Below, in pieces: positions 35,395-43,734 of a stretch of 43,734 nt of DNA; position 1 is the stretch's first letter; every line of letters begins with the position of its first letter. The translations under genes and the position numbers were made by a program. The notes beneath the pieces were generated by a model that did no database searches, had not been told where the DNA came from, and saw only the letters and a list, made by a program, of their open reading frames with translations. The DNA is from Rhodobacterales bacterium (lineage in GTDB: Bacteria > Pseudomonadota > Alphaproteobacteria > Rhodobacterales > Rhodobacteraceae), in NCBI GenBank assembly GCA_002746935.1, contig PDRW01000012.1, forward strand, positions 1-43,734, in the 5' to 3' direction.

Positions 35395-36411
35395 ATGATC
35401 CACAAGAACTGGGCAGAACTGATCAAGCCGACGCAGCTGGAGGTGAAGCCGGGGGCCGATCCTTCGCGCCAGGCCACCGTCGTTGCCGAACCGCTGGAAC
35501 GCGGCTTCGGCCTGACGCTGGGCAACGCGCTGCGCCGGGTGCTGATGTCTTCGTTGCAGGGGGCGGCGATCACCTCGATCCAGATCGACAACGTGCTGCA
35601 TGAGTTTTCCTCCGTGGCCGGGGTTCGCGAGGATGTCACCGACATCGTGCTCAACATCAAGGGCGTGGCGATCCGCATGGATGTCGAGGGGCCGAAGCGG
35701 CTGTCGATCTCGGCCAGGGGGCCGATGATCGTGACCGCGGGCGATATTTCCGAAAGCGCAGGAATCGAGATCCTCAACAAGGATCACGTGATCTGCCACC
35801 TCGACGACGGCGCGGATCTGTTCGTCGAACTGACCGTCAGCACCGGCAAGGGCTATGTCGCCGCCGATCGCAACCGTCCGGAAGATGCGCCGATCGGGCT
35901 GATCCCGGTGGATGCGATCTATTCGCCGGTGAAGAAGGTTTCCTACGACGTGCAGCCGACCCGCGAGGGCCAGGTGCTCGATTACGACAAGCTGACGCTG
36001 AAGGTCGAGACCGACGGTTCCGTCACCCCGGACGACGCCGTGGCCTATGCCGCGCGCATCATCCAGGATCAGCTGTCGATCTTCGTGAATTTCGAGGAGC
36101 CCGAAACCGCCGGCCGCGAAGCGGAAGACGACGGGCTGGAATTCAACCCGCTGCTGCTCAAGAAGGTCGACGAGCTGGAGCTTTCGGTGCGTTCGGCCAA
36201 TTGCCTCAAGAACGACAATATCGTCTATATCGGCGATCTGATCCAGAAGACCGAAGCCGAGATGCTGCGCACCCCGAACTTCGGCCGCAAGTCGCTCAAC
36301 GAGATCAAGGAAGTGCTCTCGGGCATGCAGCTGCACCTCGGCATGGATGTCGAGGAATGGCCGCCGGAAAACATCGAAGAGCTGGCGAAGAAGTTCGAAG
36401 ACCAGTTCTGA
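35395..36411 (+). CDS. rpoA: RNA polymerase alpha subunit
   Basis: 338 residues. N-terminal dimerisation domain [41 protein letters not shown]-terminal DNA-binding domain (about 255-338) [40 protein letters not shown]. Start MIHKNWAEL at 35395 gives the usual length and has GGAGGG upstream; the in-frame ATG at 35383 is the alternative. Confidence 0.97.
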   Translation: MIHKNWAELIKPTQLEVKPGADPSRQATVVAEPLERGFGLTLGNALRRVLMSSLQGAAITSIQIDNVLHEFSSVAGVREDVTDIVLNIKGVAIRMDVEGPKRLSISARGPMIVTAGDISESAGIEILNKDHVICHLDDGADLFVELTVSTGKGYVAADRNRPEDAPIGLIPVDAIYSPVKKVSYDVQPTREGQVLDYDKLTLKVETDGSVTPDDAVAYAARIIQDQLSIFVNFEEPETAGREAEDDGLEFNPLLLKKVDELELSVRSANCLKNDNIVYIGDLIQKTEAEMLRTPNFGRKSLNEIKEVLSGMQLHLGMDVEEWPPENIEELAKKFEDQF

Positions 36412-36557
36412 GGAGCGGGGCCGCCGCGGTGGCCCCGACATGCCCGCGCTGGCGGGGAAACCGGGCAATCACGCCCCCCCCGGGCATTCATGCCCCAAGG
36501 AGAGCGGCTCACACGCATGGGCCGCCGGACAAAGCATAAAACCCGAAAGGAAGACAG

Positions 36558-36983
36558 ATGCGTCACGCAAGAGGCTACCGCCGCCTGAACCGCACCCACG
36601 AGCACCGCAAGGCGCTGTTCGCCAATATGTCGGGCTCGCTCATCGAGCATGAGCAGATCAAGACAACCCTGCCGAAGGCGAAGGAGCTGAAGCGGGTGAT
36701 GGACAAGCTGATCACCCTCGGCAAGCGCGGCGATCTCCATGCCCGCCGTCAGGCCGCCGCCCAGCTCAAGCAGGACAAACACGTCGCCAAGCTGTTCGAG
36801 GTGCTGGGCCCGCGCTACGCCGAGCGCAAGGGCGGTTACACCCGCGTGCTGAAGGCCGGCTTCCGCTATGGCGACATGGCGCCGATGGCGATCATCGAGC
36901 TTGTCGACCGCGACGAGAGCGCCAGGGGCGCCGCCGACAAGGCCCGTGTCGAGGCCGAAGAAGCCGGGCTCGACGAGGCATAA
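36558..36983 (+). CDS. rplQ: 50S ribosomal protein L17
   Basis: 141 residues: [58 protein letters not shown]. It is complete and ends the alpha-type operon. Confidence 0.97.
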   Translation: MRHARGYRRLNRTHEHRKALFANMSGSLIEHEQIKTTLPKAKELKRVMDKLITLGKRGDLHARRQAAAQLKQDKHVAKLFEVLGPRYAERKGGYTRVLKAGFRYGDMAPMAIIELVDRDESARGAADKARVEAEEAGLDEA

Positions 36984-37007
36984 GCCGCCGGCTGAATGAG
37001 TTCAGGA

Positions 37008-37037
37008 AGGCCTCGCCGGCATTTCGGCGCGGGGCCT
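37008..37037 (+). terminator. Possible terminator after rplQ
   Basis: AGGCCTCGCCG and CGGCGCGGGGCCT arms form a long, slightly bulged GC stem beginning 25 bases after the rplQ stop. A T tract is absent. Confidence 0.5.
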
Positions 37038-37115
37038 CCACTTGGCATTGGTAGCGGTCTGTTACCGATGCCGCTTTCCGGGGTGCGATTGTTTCCCTTG
37101 GGGCAAGACCGCCGG

Positions 37116-37140
37116 ATTTGCCCGGATTTGCCAGGCAAGT
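37116..37140. promoter_or_regulatory. Imperfect dyad upstream of the LuxR gene (candidate operator)
   Basis: ATTTGCCCGG (37116-37125) and CCAGGCAAGT (37131-37140) match as inverted arms at 8 of 10 positions around ATTTG. CGGATTTGCC also occurs twice as a direct repeat (37114, 37124). It ends 34 bases before the start codon, a plausible autoregulation site, although it is 25 bp, longer than a typical 20-bp lux box. Confidence 0.45.
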
Positions 37141-37174
37141 GTTGTCCCGGGGCTTCGACTGGTGAGGGGTTGGA

Positions 37175-37786
37175 ATGACGGAAATGCTCGGGCTGGAACA
37201 GGGGCTGGCCAAGCTGTCGGACCTTGCGCCGCGGGGATATGCGCTCGCGCTGCATATCCGCTTTGCCGCCGCGCATCTGATGATCCAGACCTACGACCCG
37301 CGCTGGACGGAGATTTACACCGAAAACGGCTATATGCTGGCCGATCCGACGGTATTCTGGGGCTTTGGAAATGATGGGACGATCCGCTGGTCGGAGATCG
37401 ACTTGCCAGACCAGCAAGGGATTCTCACACAGGCCGCCGAGTTCGGGCTGAAATACGGGGTGGCAGTGGCCTTTGGTCCGACCTCGTCGCGCACCATTGG
37501 CGGGTTTGCCCGCGATGACCGCGAGTTTGCCGACGACGAGATTGCCAGAATCTCCGAAATCGTGGCCCGGTTGCACGAGGCCTCGACCCCTCCGGAGCAG
37601 CTGACCCCGGCTCAACGCATGGCCCTGCGGCTCATCGCCCGCGGCAACCGCTACGCCGAGGCCGCTGCCCGGCTCGGCATATCCGAAAGCGCGCTCAAGG
37701 CGCGGCTGCGCTCGGCGCGGGAGCGGTTGTTCGTGCGCACCACGGCAGAGGCCGTGCAGCGGGCACAGGAATACAAGCTGCTTTGA
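37175..37786 (+). CDS. LuxR-family autoinducer-binding regulator (solo)
   Basis: 203 residues. An N-terminal acyl-homoserine-lactone-binding domain (about 15-130) keeps key residues: W and Y in RWTEIYTENGYMLADP, the Asp-Pro, and W in IRWSEI. The C-terminal LuxR helix-turn-helix (about 140-200) reads LTPAQRMALRLIARGNRYAEAAARLGISESALKARL. No luxI synthase lies in the window. RBS GAGGGG precedes the ATG. It sits between the rpoA-rplQ unit and rarA, possibly linked to neither. Confidence 0.88.
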   Translation: MTEMLGLEQGLAKLSDLAPRGYALALHIRFAAAHLMIQTYDPRWTEIYTENGYMLADPTVFWGFGNDGTIRWSEIDLPDQQGILTQAAEFGLKYGVAVAFGPTSSRTIGGFARDDREFADDEIARISEIVARLHEASTPPEQLTPAQRMALRLIARGNRYAEAAARLGISESALKARLRSARERLFVRTTAEAVQRAQEYKLL

Positions 37787-37801
37787 GTGCAGGCGCCCGT
37801 G

Positions 37802-37858
37802 CCGGGGGATTTTGCCCCCGGCCCCCCTCGAAGGTATCTTCAGAACGAAGAAGGGCGC
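37802..37858. repeat. Intergenic GC-hairpin element, copy 2
   Basis: CCGGGGG (37802-37808) and CCCCCGG (37815-37821) form a perfect 7-bp stem. Then follow CCCTCGAAGGTATCTTCAG and GAAGAAGGGC, the same order as copy 1 at 17994. It begins 16 bases after the LuxR stop. Confidence 0.55.
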
Positions 37859-37895
37859 GCTGGCGAAGAGGGGCCGGCGAGACTAGATTGGTCCC

Positions 37896-39221
37896 ATGGC
37901 CGATCTGTTTGACAAACTCCCCGGTGACACCCCCGAAACCGAGACCGCGCGGCGCCCGCTCGCGGACCGTTTGCGGCCACGGAGCCTTGCCGAGGTCATC
38001 GGGCAGGACGAGATCCTCGGGCCGGACGGCCCGCTCGGGACCATGCTCGCCGCCGGCTCGCTCGGCTCGCTGATCCTCTGGGGGCCGCCCGGCGTGGGCA
38101 AGACCACCATCGCCCGGCTGCTGGCCCGCGAGACCCATCTGCATTTCATCCAGATCAGCGCGATCTTTTCCGGGGTGCCGGAGCTGCGCAAGGTGTTCGA
38201 GGCGGCGAAGCACCGGCGGGCAAACGGCGAGGGCACCTTGCTGTTCGTCGACGAAATCCACCGGTTCAACAAGGCGCAGCAGGATGGCTTCCTGCCGCAT
38301 ATGGAGGATGGCACCATCCTGCTGGTGGGGGCGACCACCGAAAACCCGTCGTTCGAGCTTAATGCCGCGCTTCTGTCGCGGGCGCAGGTGCTGGTGCTCA
38401 AGCGCCTCGAACCGTCCGATCTGGAGCGGCTGATCCAGCGCGCCGAGCAGGAACTCGGCCAGGCGCTGCCGCTCGACGGCCCGGCGCGCGACGCGCTGAT
38501 CGAAATGGCCGATGGCGACGGGCGCGCGGTGCTCAACCTCGTCGAGCAGGTGATGGCGTGGCAGAGCCGGGGCAAGCTCACGGGCAAGCTCGATCGCGAC
38601 CAGCTCGCGACCCGGCTGATGCGCCGTGCGGCGCGCTACGACAAGTCGGGCGACGAGCATTACAACCTGATTTCGGCGCTGCACAAATCGGTGCGCGGCT
38701 CCGACCCGGACGCGGCGCTCTACTGGTTCGCGCGGATGCTGGCGGGCGGCGAAGACCCGCGCTTCCTTGCCCGGCGCCTGACCCGGATGGCGGTGGAAGA
38801 CATCGGGCTGGCAGACCCGCAGGCCAACGGCATCTGCCTCGATGCGTGGCAGAGCTATGAGCGGCTCGGCAGCCCCGAGGGCGAACTGGCGCTGGCGCAA
38901 GCGGTGATCTACCTCGCCCTCGCGCCGAAATCGAACGCCGGTTATGGCGCCTACAAGGCGGCGCGCCGGGCGGCGAAGAAGACCGGCAGCGCGCCGCCGC
39001 CGAAACATATCCTCAACGCGCCGACGAAGCTGATGGAAGATCAGGGCTATGGCGCGGGCTATGTCTATGACCACGACGCGGAAGATGCCTTCTCGGGGCA
39101 GAACTACTTCCCCGACGGGATGAAACGCGGGGTCTATTATGTGCCGGTGGAGCGCGGGTTCGAGCGCGAGCTGAAACGCCGGGTGGCGTATTTTGCGGGG
39201 CTGCGCGCGAAACGCGGCTGA
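37896..39221 (+). CDS. rarA: Replication-associated recombination protein A (RarA/MgsA)
   Basis: 441-residue AAA+ ATPase of the clamp-loader family, acting at stalled forks. Walker A GPPGVGKTTIARLL (about 65-78), Walker B LLFVDEIHRFNKAQQD, sensor 1 VGATTENPSFELNAALLSR. The C-terminal tetramerisation part GYVYDHDAEDAFSGQNYFPD is intact. Confidence 0.95.
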   Translation: MADLFDKLPGDTPETETARRPLADRLRPRSLAEVIGQDEILGPDGPLGTMLAAGSLGSLILWGPPGVGKTTIARLLARETHLHFIQISAIFSGVPELRKVFEAAKHRRANGEGTLLFVDEIHRFNKAQQDGFLPHMEDGTILLVGATTENPSFELNAALLSRAQVLVLKRLEPSDLERLIQRAEQELGQALPLDGPARDALIEMADGDGRAVLNLVEQVMAWQSRGKLTGKLDRDQLATRLMRRAARYDKSGDEHYNLISALHKSVRGSDPDAALYWFARMLAGGEDPRFLARRLTRMAVEDIGLADPQANGICLDAWQSYERLGSPEGELALAQAVIYLALAPKSNAGYGAYKAARRAAKKTGSAPPPKHILNAPTKLMEDQGYGAGYVYDHDAEDAFSGQNYFPDGMKRGVYYVPVERGFERELKRRVAYFAGLRAKRG

Positions 39222-39314
39222 AGGGGCGGGCGGGAGGCCGGGGGGCGCGAAAAGCCGGGCCCCGGGCGCCGCAACGCTTGACATCCGCGCGCCCGGGCCG
39301 CAGTCACACGCGTC

Positions 39315-39692
39315 ATGATACCTGTTTTGCAAGTTGCCCTCGGCGGCGCCATCGGCGCTTCGGCCCGTTACCTGACCAATGTCGGGGTGATGCGGCTGAT
39401 CGGCCCGGGCTTTCCCTTCGGCACGATGCTGGTCAACGTGCTCGGCTCCTTCCTCATGGGCGTGCTTGTGGTGCTGCTCGCCCGCAAGGGCGGCACGGCC
39501 TATGCGCCGCTGCTGATGACCGGGATGCTCGGCGGCTTCACCACCTTTTCCGCCTTTTCCCTCGACGCGCTGACGCTGATGGAACGCGGCGAGACCTATC
39601 TCTCGGCGCTTTACGTCATCGCCTCGGTGGTGCTGGTGCTGGGGGCCATCGTCGCCGGCATGTGGGCCGCACGCATCGTGGTGCCGCTGTGA
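39315..39692 (+). CDS. crcB: Fluoride channel CrcB/Fluc
   Basis: 125 residues and four TM helices. Conserved GGAIGASARY, MLVNVLGSFLMG and GMLGGFTTFSAFSLD (the Phe-box and central sodium region) are present. Fluc channels work as dual-topology dimers exporting fluoride. TTGACA occurs at 39278 but without a clear -10. No fluoride riboswitch was seen in the short leader. It overlaps the next gene (GTGA). Confidence 0.94.
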   Translation: MIPVLQVALGGAIGASARYLTNVGVMRLIGPGFPFGTMLVNVLGSFLMGVLVVLLARKGGTAYAPLLMTGMLGGFTTFSAFSLDALTLMERGETYLSALYVIASVVLVLGAIVAGMWAARIVVPL

Positions 39693-40741
39693 GCCGGGTG
39701 CAGATCGTCGAAGTCGCCGCGGGCGAGGGTGGACAGCGGCTCGACCGCTGGTTCCGCCGCCGCTTCGCGCATGTGTCACAAGGGCGGATCGAGAAGATGT
39801 GCCGCAAGGGCGAGATCCGTCTCGATGGCGGGCGGGTGAAGCCCGCCACCCGGCTCGAAGAGGGCCAGAGCTTGCGCATTCCGCCGCTGCCGGAGCCGGG
39901 CGAGGTGCCGAAGCCGAAGCCCACGCCGCGGATCTCCGAGCGCGACGCGGCGATGATCCGCGACGCGGTGATCTGGCAGGATGAGCACATCATCGCGCTG
40001 AACAAGCCGCCGGGTCTGCCGGTGCAGGGCGGCTCGGGGCAGGGCGGGCGCCATGTGGACGCGCTGGCCGAGGCGTTGCGCGCGGGTGGCGACAAGCCCC
40101 GTCTGGTGCACCGGCTCGACAAGGACACCTCCGGCGTGCTGCTGCTGGCGCGCAGCCGGGCCGCCGCCAAGGCGCTGACCGATGCGTTCCGCGCCCGCGA
40201 CACCCGCAAGATCTACTGGGCGCTTCTTGCCGGTGTGCCTGTGCCGCGCATGGGCACGGTGAAATGGGGTCTGGTGAAGGCCCCGGGCCATGGCGGCGGG
40301 GGCGAGGCGGAGAAGATGCGCTGCATCCATCCCGACGCCATCGCCACCACCCCGGGTGCCAAACGCGCGGTGACCGATTATGCGGTGATTCAGGCGCTGG
40401 GCCAGCGGGCGTCCTGGGCGGCGCTGGTGCCGGTCACCGGCCGCACCCACCAATTGCGCGCCCATATGGCCGAGATGGGCCATCCGATCGTCGGCGATGG
40501 CAAATATGGCGGCTCGGGTCAGGAAAACCTCGGCGACGGCTGGGGCGCCTCGCTCGGCGGCGAAATCAGCCGCAAGCTGCATCTCCACGCCCGTTCGATC
40601 CGTTTCGACCACCCGTTCACCGGCCAGCGCCTGACCCTCACCGCGCCGCTGCCCGAGCACATGGCGCGGAGCTGGGCGGCGCTGGGGCTCGATGCGCGCG
40701 ACGCGCCGGAAGATCCGTTCGAGGAGGAGGCATGGGGGTGA
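39689..40741 (+). CDS. rluC: RluC-type 23S rRNA pseudouridine synthase
   Basis: 350 residues with start GTG at 39689. The N-terminal S4 RNA-binding domain QRLDRWFRRRFAHVSQGRIEKMCRKGEIRLDGGRV (about 16-50) precedes the RluA-type catalytic domain with HRLDKDTSGVLLLAR (Asp144 nucleophile). VTGRTHQLRAHMAEMGHPIVGDGKYG follows. RluC modifies 955, 2504 and 2580 of 23S rRNA; exact sites here are inferred from the family. Confidence 0.85.
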   Translation: MSRVQIVEVAAGEGGQRLDRWFRRRFAHVSQGRIEKMCRKGEIRLDGGRVKPATRLEEGQSLRIPPLPEPGEVPKPKPTPRISERDAAMIRDAVIWQDEHIIALNKPPGLPVQGGSGQGGRHVDALAEALRAGGDKPRLVHRLDKDTSGVLLLARSRAAAKALTDAFRARDTRKIYWALLAGVPVPRMGTVKWGLVKAPGHGGGGEAEKMRCIHPDAIATTPGAKRAVTDYAVIQALGQRASWAALVPVTGRTHQLRAHMAEMGHPIVGDGKYGGSGQENLGDGWGASLGGEISRKLHLHARSIRFDHPFTGQRLTLTAPLPEHMARSWAALGLDARDAPEDPFEEEAWG

Positions 40742-41406
40742 ACCATGACCTGACCCTCGTGGTGTTCGACATCGACGGCACGCTGGTCGACAGCCAGGGG
40801 ATGATCCTCGACGGGTTCACCCGCGCCTTCGCCGCCATCGGCCGCGAGCGGCCCGCGCCCGCCCGGCTGCTCGCGCAGGTCGGGCTGTCGCTGCCGGAAG
40901 TGATGGCGCGGCTGTTGCCGGAGGCCGATGCCGAAACCCGCGCCCGCGCCGCCGGGGCTTATCGCACTTACGCGCTCGGGCTGAAGGCGGCACCGTTGTT
41001 TGACGGCGCGGCCGCGCTGATTGCCCGCCTTGCCGCCTGCGATGACGTGCTGATCGGCGCGGCCACCGGCATGTCGCGCCGCGGGCTCGATCAGCTGCTC
41101 GATGCCCACGGGCTGGCGCGGCATTTCGTGACCCGGCAGACCGCCGATGCCCATCCGTCGAAACCGCATCCCGCCATGCTCGAGGCCGCTCTGGCCGAGA
41201 CCGGCGTGGCGCCGGGCCGCGCGGTGATGGTGGGCGACACCACCTATGACATCGAGATGGCGGGCCATGCCGGGGTCCGCGGCATCGGGGTGAGCTGGGG
41301 GCATCATCCGCGCGACGCACTGATGGCCGCAGGCGCGGGCGCGGTGGTCGACAGTTTCACCGCGCTTGCGGCGGAGATCGACGCCATCAGGGGAGCGGCG
41401 CCATGA
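40738..41406 (+). CDS. HAD hydrolase, phosphoglycolate-phosphatase-like
   Basis: 222 residues. Motif I VVFDIDGTLVDSQG, motif II AATGMSRRG, motif III KPHP and motif IV VGDTTYDIEMA. The start is probably GTG at 40738, 7 bases from GAGGAGGAGG; the in-frame ATG at 40732 is too near the RBS. The substrate is unknown. It overlaps both neighbours, in line with a rluC-HAD-ATP12 operon. Confidence 0.88.
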   Translation: MNHDLTLVVFDIDGTLVDSQGMILDGFTRAFAAIGRERPAPARLLAQVGLSLPEVMARLLPEADAETRARAAGAYRTYALGLKAAPLFDGAAALIARLAACDDVLIGAATGMSRRGLDQLLDAHGLARHFVTRQTADAHPSKPHPAMLEAALAETGVAPGRAVMVGDTTYDIEMAGHAGVRGIGVSWGHHPRDALMAAGAGAVVDSFTALAAEIDAIRGAAP

Positions 41407-42116
41407 GCGGTTGGAAGGTCAAACGGTTCTGGAAAGAGACGGCCGTGGCCGAGGCGGAGGGGGGCTTCACCGTTACCCTCGACGGAAAGCCGATCCGCAC
41501 CCCGGCCAAGGCCCCGCTCACGGTGCCGACGCGGGCCTTCGCCGAGGCGATCGCGGAAGAATGGGCGGCGCAGGCGGATGAAATCCGCCCCGAAACCATG
41601 CCGCTCACCCGCTCCGCCAATGCCGCCATCGACAAGGTCACGGCGCAGTTCGACGAGGTGGCGGCGCTGATCGTGGCCTATGGCGAGACCGATCTTCTGT
41701 GCTACAGGGCCGAGGGCCCCGAGAGCCTTGTGCGCCGTCAGGCCGAGGCCTGGGATCCACTGCTCGACTGGGCCGCCGGGGCGCTGGGCGCGCGGCTGCA
41801 CCCGGTCGCGGGGATCATGCACCAGCCGCAGGAGGCCGCCGCACTCGCCGCGCTCACAGAGGCGACCCGCGCATTCAGTGCTTTCGAACTCGCGGCGTTT
41901 CACGATCTCGTGGCCCTGTCGGGTTCCCTGATTTTGGCCTTTGCTGCCGCGCGTGGTGCCCGCCGCCCGGAGGCGCTTTGGGAGGTGTCACAAGTCGACG
42001 AGGAATGGCAGGCCGGGCAATGGGGCAAAGACGACCAAGCCTGTGCAAATACAGCATTGAAAAGACAGGCGTTTCTTGATGCCGCGCGGGTCTTCTCCCT
42101 GCTCGGGCAAAGCTGA
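41403..42116 (+). CDS. ATP12-family F1 ATP synthase assembly chaperone
   Basis: 237 residues: MSGWKVKRFWKE, FTVTLDGKPIRTPAKAPLTVPTRAFAEAIAEEWAAQ, MPLTRSANAAIDKV, YGETDLLCYRAEGPE and VDEEWQAGQWGKDDQA. The mitochondrial counterpart protects F1 alpha; alphaproteobacteria have the ancestral form. It is coupled to the HAD gene by ATGA. Confidence 0.92.
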   Translation: MSGWKVKRFWKETAVAEAEGGFTVTLDGKPIRTPAKAPLTVPTRAFAEAIAEEWAAQADEIRPETMPLTRSANAAIDKVTAQFDEVAALIVAYGETDLLCYRAEGPESLVRRQAEAWDPLLDWAAGALGARLHPVAGIMHQPQEAAALAALTEATRAFSAFELAAFHDLVALSGSLILAFAAARGARRPEALWEVSQVDEEWQAGQWGKDDQACANTALKRQAFLDAARVFSLLGQS

Positions 42117-42322
42117 GCGCCGCTCCCTCGCCGGGGATGATGGCCTACCCGAAAGACAGCCGGCAAATCGGTCGGGAGCGGCGGGCCGAACGCAGACTTG
42201 ACCCTGCCGGAGGAATCCGCCCAAACTGCCGCGGCGAGCGGAAACCCGCCTTAATGACTGCACGGAGCCCTGTATCCGGCGACAAGAGCCCTGCAAAGGG
42301 GCGGAATCAGGAAGAGGATAAC

Positions 42323-43345
42323 ATGAAAACAACCGTACTTTTCGGGGCTCTGGTCGCGGTGGCCTTTGCGGCCGGCTCCGCGTCGGCGGCAACGCTCGAC
42401 GACGTGAAAGCCCGCGGCAAGCTGAACTGCGGCGTGAATCCCGGATTGGTCGGTTTTGCTGCGCCCGATTCCAACGGTCGCTGGGAAGGGTTTGATGTCG
42501 CCATCTGCCGCGGTGTCGCCGCTGCCGTGCTGAAAGATCCGGAAGCGGTTGAGTTCATACCGGTTTCCACCAGGACCCGCTTCACCGCCCTGGCCTCGGG
42601 CGAGATTGATTTGCTTGCGCGCAACACCACCTGGACGTTTCAGCGCGATGTCGACCTCAAGGTGGAGTTCGCCGGTATCAACTATTACGACGGTCAGGGC
42701 TTCATGGTCCCGAAGGCGCTTGGCGTTTCCTCGGCCAAGGAGCTTGACGGCCAAACGGTCTGCATTCAGGCCGGCACCACGACCGAGCTCAACCTTGCTG
42801 ATTTCTTCCGGTCGAACGGCCTCACCTATGAGCCGGTTCCGATCGAGGATAACGACGAAGGTCAGGCCGAATACCTTGCCGGTGCCTGCGATGTCTATAC
42901 CGCCGACGTTTCCGGCCTCGCCGCAACCCGGGCGGCCTTCGAGAACCCGGCCGCCCATGTAATCTTGCCCGAGATCATCTCCAAAGAGCCGCTCGGCCCG
43001 GCTGTGCGGCATGGTGACGATGAGTGGAAAGATGTCGTCCGCTGGACCCTCAATGCGTTGATCGCCGCCGAAGAGCTTGGCGTGACCTCGGCCAACGTCG
43101 CCTCGCTCGCCGAAGCCGCCAATCCCGAAACCCCGGAAGTCAACCGGCTGCTCGGCACTGAAAGCAAACTCGGCGAGATGCTCGGCCTCGACGATGCCTG
43201 GGCCGCCCGGGTGATCGGTGCGGTTGGCAATTACGGCGAGGTCTTTGCGACCAACATCGGCGAAGACACCCCGATCGGTCTCGCCCGCGGCCTCAACGCC
43301 CTGTGGCAGGACGGCGGCCTGCTCTACACGCCGCCGTTCCGCTGA
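42323..43345 (+). CDS. aapJ: General L-amino acid ABC transporter substrate-binding protein (AapJ/BztA type)
   Basis: 340 residues. Signal peptide MKTTVLFGALVAVAFAAGSASA, cut before ATLDD. The periplasmic binding domain starts VKARGKLNCGVNPGLVGFAAPDSNGRWEGFDVAICRGVAAAV, followed by RFTALASGEIDLLARNTTWT and ends NALWQDGGLLYTPPFR. Such proteins feed glutamate, aspartate and other amino acids to an AapQMP/BztBCD complex. These permease/ATPase genes normally follow but are not here; hairpins and an IS630 element follow the stop instead. RBS GAAGAGG. Confidence 0.92.
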   Translation: MKTTVLFGALVAVAFAAGSASAATLDDVKARGKLNCGVNPGLVGFAAPDSNGRWEGFDVAICRGVAAAVLKDPEAVEFIPVSTRTRFTALASGEIDLLARNTTWTFQRDVDLKVEFAGINYYDGQGFMVPKALGVSSAKELDGQTVCIQAGTTTELNLADFFRSNGLTYEPVPIEDNDEGQAEYLAGACDVYTADVSGLAATRAAFENPAAHVILPEIISKEPLGPAVRHGDDEWKDVVRWTLNALIAAEELGVTSANVASLAEAANPETPEVNRLLGTESKLGEMLGLDDAWAARVIGAVGNYGEVFATNIGEDTPIGLARGLNALWQDGGLLYTPPFR

Positions 43346-43398
43346 AGCGTTATGCGAAAACCTGAATCACCTAACGCTGCCTGAAATCATGGATTTCA
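43346..43398. repeat. Double hairpin between aapJ and the IS630 element
   Basis: AGCGTTA (43346-43352) pairs with TAACGCT (43372-43378), starting on the base after the aapJ stop. A second stem TGAAATC/GATTTCA (43382-43388, 43392-43398) follows. It may be a terminator-like repeat or a piece of the IS border. Confidence 0.55.
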
Positions 43399-43419
43399 AC
43401 GCGTTGGAGCACCTTGCGT

Positions 43420-43734
43420 TTAATCGGTTCTGTATCCTGCGGCTTTGAAGAAGTTGAAGCATTCTTTGTCGGAAAGGAGATTGCAGACGTGGCCGAGGGC
43501 ATGCCAAAGGTCTTCGTAAGTGCGCGCGGCGGCTTTTCGTATCAGCGTCTTGAGCTTTGAAAATGCCATCTCACTCATTGGCCGGCAGGGCATTGCGCAT
43601 GCAATGTCCCGAGAGGTGGGGTTCAGATCGGGTGGGTATGGCGGCAAAAACAGGAACCATGCGCCCACATCGTGCAGCACCTCGGCGGCACGCGGGCTCT
43701 TGTGGCTGGACAGGTTATCCAGGATCACGACATC
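43420..43734 (-). mobile_element. IS630-family transposase C-terminal part, with in-frame insertion
   Basis: Only the C-terminal ~105 codons are in the window; the rest is beyond base 43734. MILDNLSSHKSPRAAEVLH (D-N) and FLPPYPPDLNP are the DDE core. In family members DLNP is followed directly by I-E-M-A-F-SKLK; here 15 other residues (about TSRDIACAMPCRPMS) stand between DLNP and EMAFSKLKTLIRKAAARTYEDLW. The catalytic Glu is kept. The extra DNA (about 42 net bases, near 43573-43619) has an inverted repeat GGGCATTGC/GCAATGTCC. The tail CNLLSDKECFNFFKAAGYRTD is normal. Confidence 0.85.

Noticed and set aside
39222-39314. Fluoride riboswitch before crcB
   Set aside because: The spacer is short and GC-rich; the conserved GGNGAUGG and CUGAUGRC segments are not seen.
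37695-39779. A 694-codon minus-strand frame
   Set aside because: It is antisense to rarA and crcB, which have complete motifs and starts.
1-43734. CRISPR arrays
   Set aside because: No regularly spaced repeat-spacer series; the repeats found are dyads, decamers or dispersed palindromic elements.

Overview
The window comes from a high-GC alphaproteobacterium, most likely a member of the Rhodobacterales (Rhodobacter/Paracoccus/Roseobacter type). The basis is gene order and protein character: yidD, ttcA, yidC, a MOSC gene, engB and argB in a row; an r-protein cluster from rpmC to rplQ with secY, adk and rpoA; an ATP12-type F1 assembly chaperone; and an AapJ/BztA-type amino-acid binding protein. 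It is chromosomal, mostly housekeeping sequence, with several scars of mobile DNA. I name families from motifs only; no database search was possible.

Layout. 1-1,400: mtaB (partial) and dapF on the minus strand. 1,484-2,350: a promoter and tRNA-Lys(TTT), then a broken tyrosine integrase and an IS3-type transposase tail, i.e. an eroded tRNA-targeted island. 2,477-10,777: yidD, a GNAT gene, ttcA, a GGDEF-EAL protein, yidC-MOSC-engB (overlapping genes), argB and a SixA-like phosphatase. 11,082-14,691: a TMAO-respiration module, a Tat-exported TorA-type molybdoenzyme with a C-terminal cytochrome c domain, divergent from a TorR-type response regulator. The 177-base spacer between them carries four tandem tor-box-like decamers and three tandem 11-mers. 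15,144-23,594: small metabolic and housekeeping genes (RidA, GDPD, FemAB-like, DUF302, an FAD ferredoxin reductase, rsmD, a HAD phosphatase, map, sfsA). 23,595-24,640: a transposon graveyard with an IS4 fragment and a palindromic repeat.

24,675-26,160: a DnaJ-type zinc-finger miniprotein, a putative 2OG-Fe(II) oxygenase and a ClbS/DfsB-like protein. 26,387-36,983: rpmC, rpsQ, rplN, rplX, rplE, rpsN, rpsH, rplF, rplR, rpsE, rpmD, then a terminator and a DUF2585 membrane protein, then rplO, secY, adk, rpsM, rpsK, rpoA and rplQ. As written, rplN carries an internal deletion of about 70 bases that shifts the frame. Since L14 is expected to be essential, this is either a sequence or assembly error or evidence of another copy. 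37,175-42,116: a LuxR-type solo regulator, rarA, crcB, an RluC-type pseudouridine synthase, a HAD phosphatase and the ATP12 chaperone. 42,323-43,734: an amino-acid ABC binding protein followed directly by hairpins and an IS630 transposase, where the permease genes would normally be expected.

The points most worth a second look are the TorA-cytochrome fusion with its tandem-repeat control region, the damaged rplN, two copies of a roughly 100-base palindromic element (one beginning in the rplR stop codon), a second intergenic element present twice, the in-frame palindromic insertion in the IS630 transposase, and the LuxR solo with a dyad in its leader. I did not find a CRISPR array, a recognisable defence system or a biosynthetic cluster.
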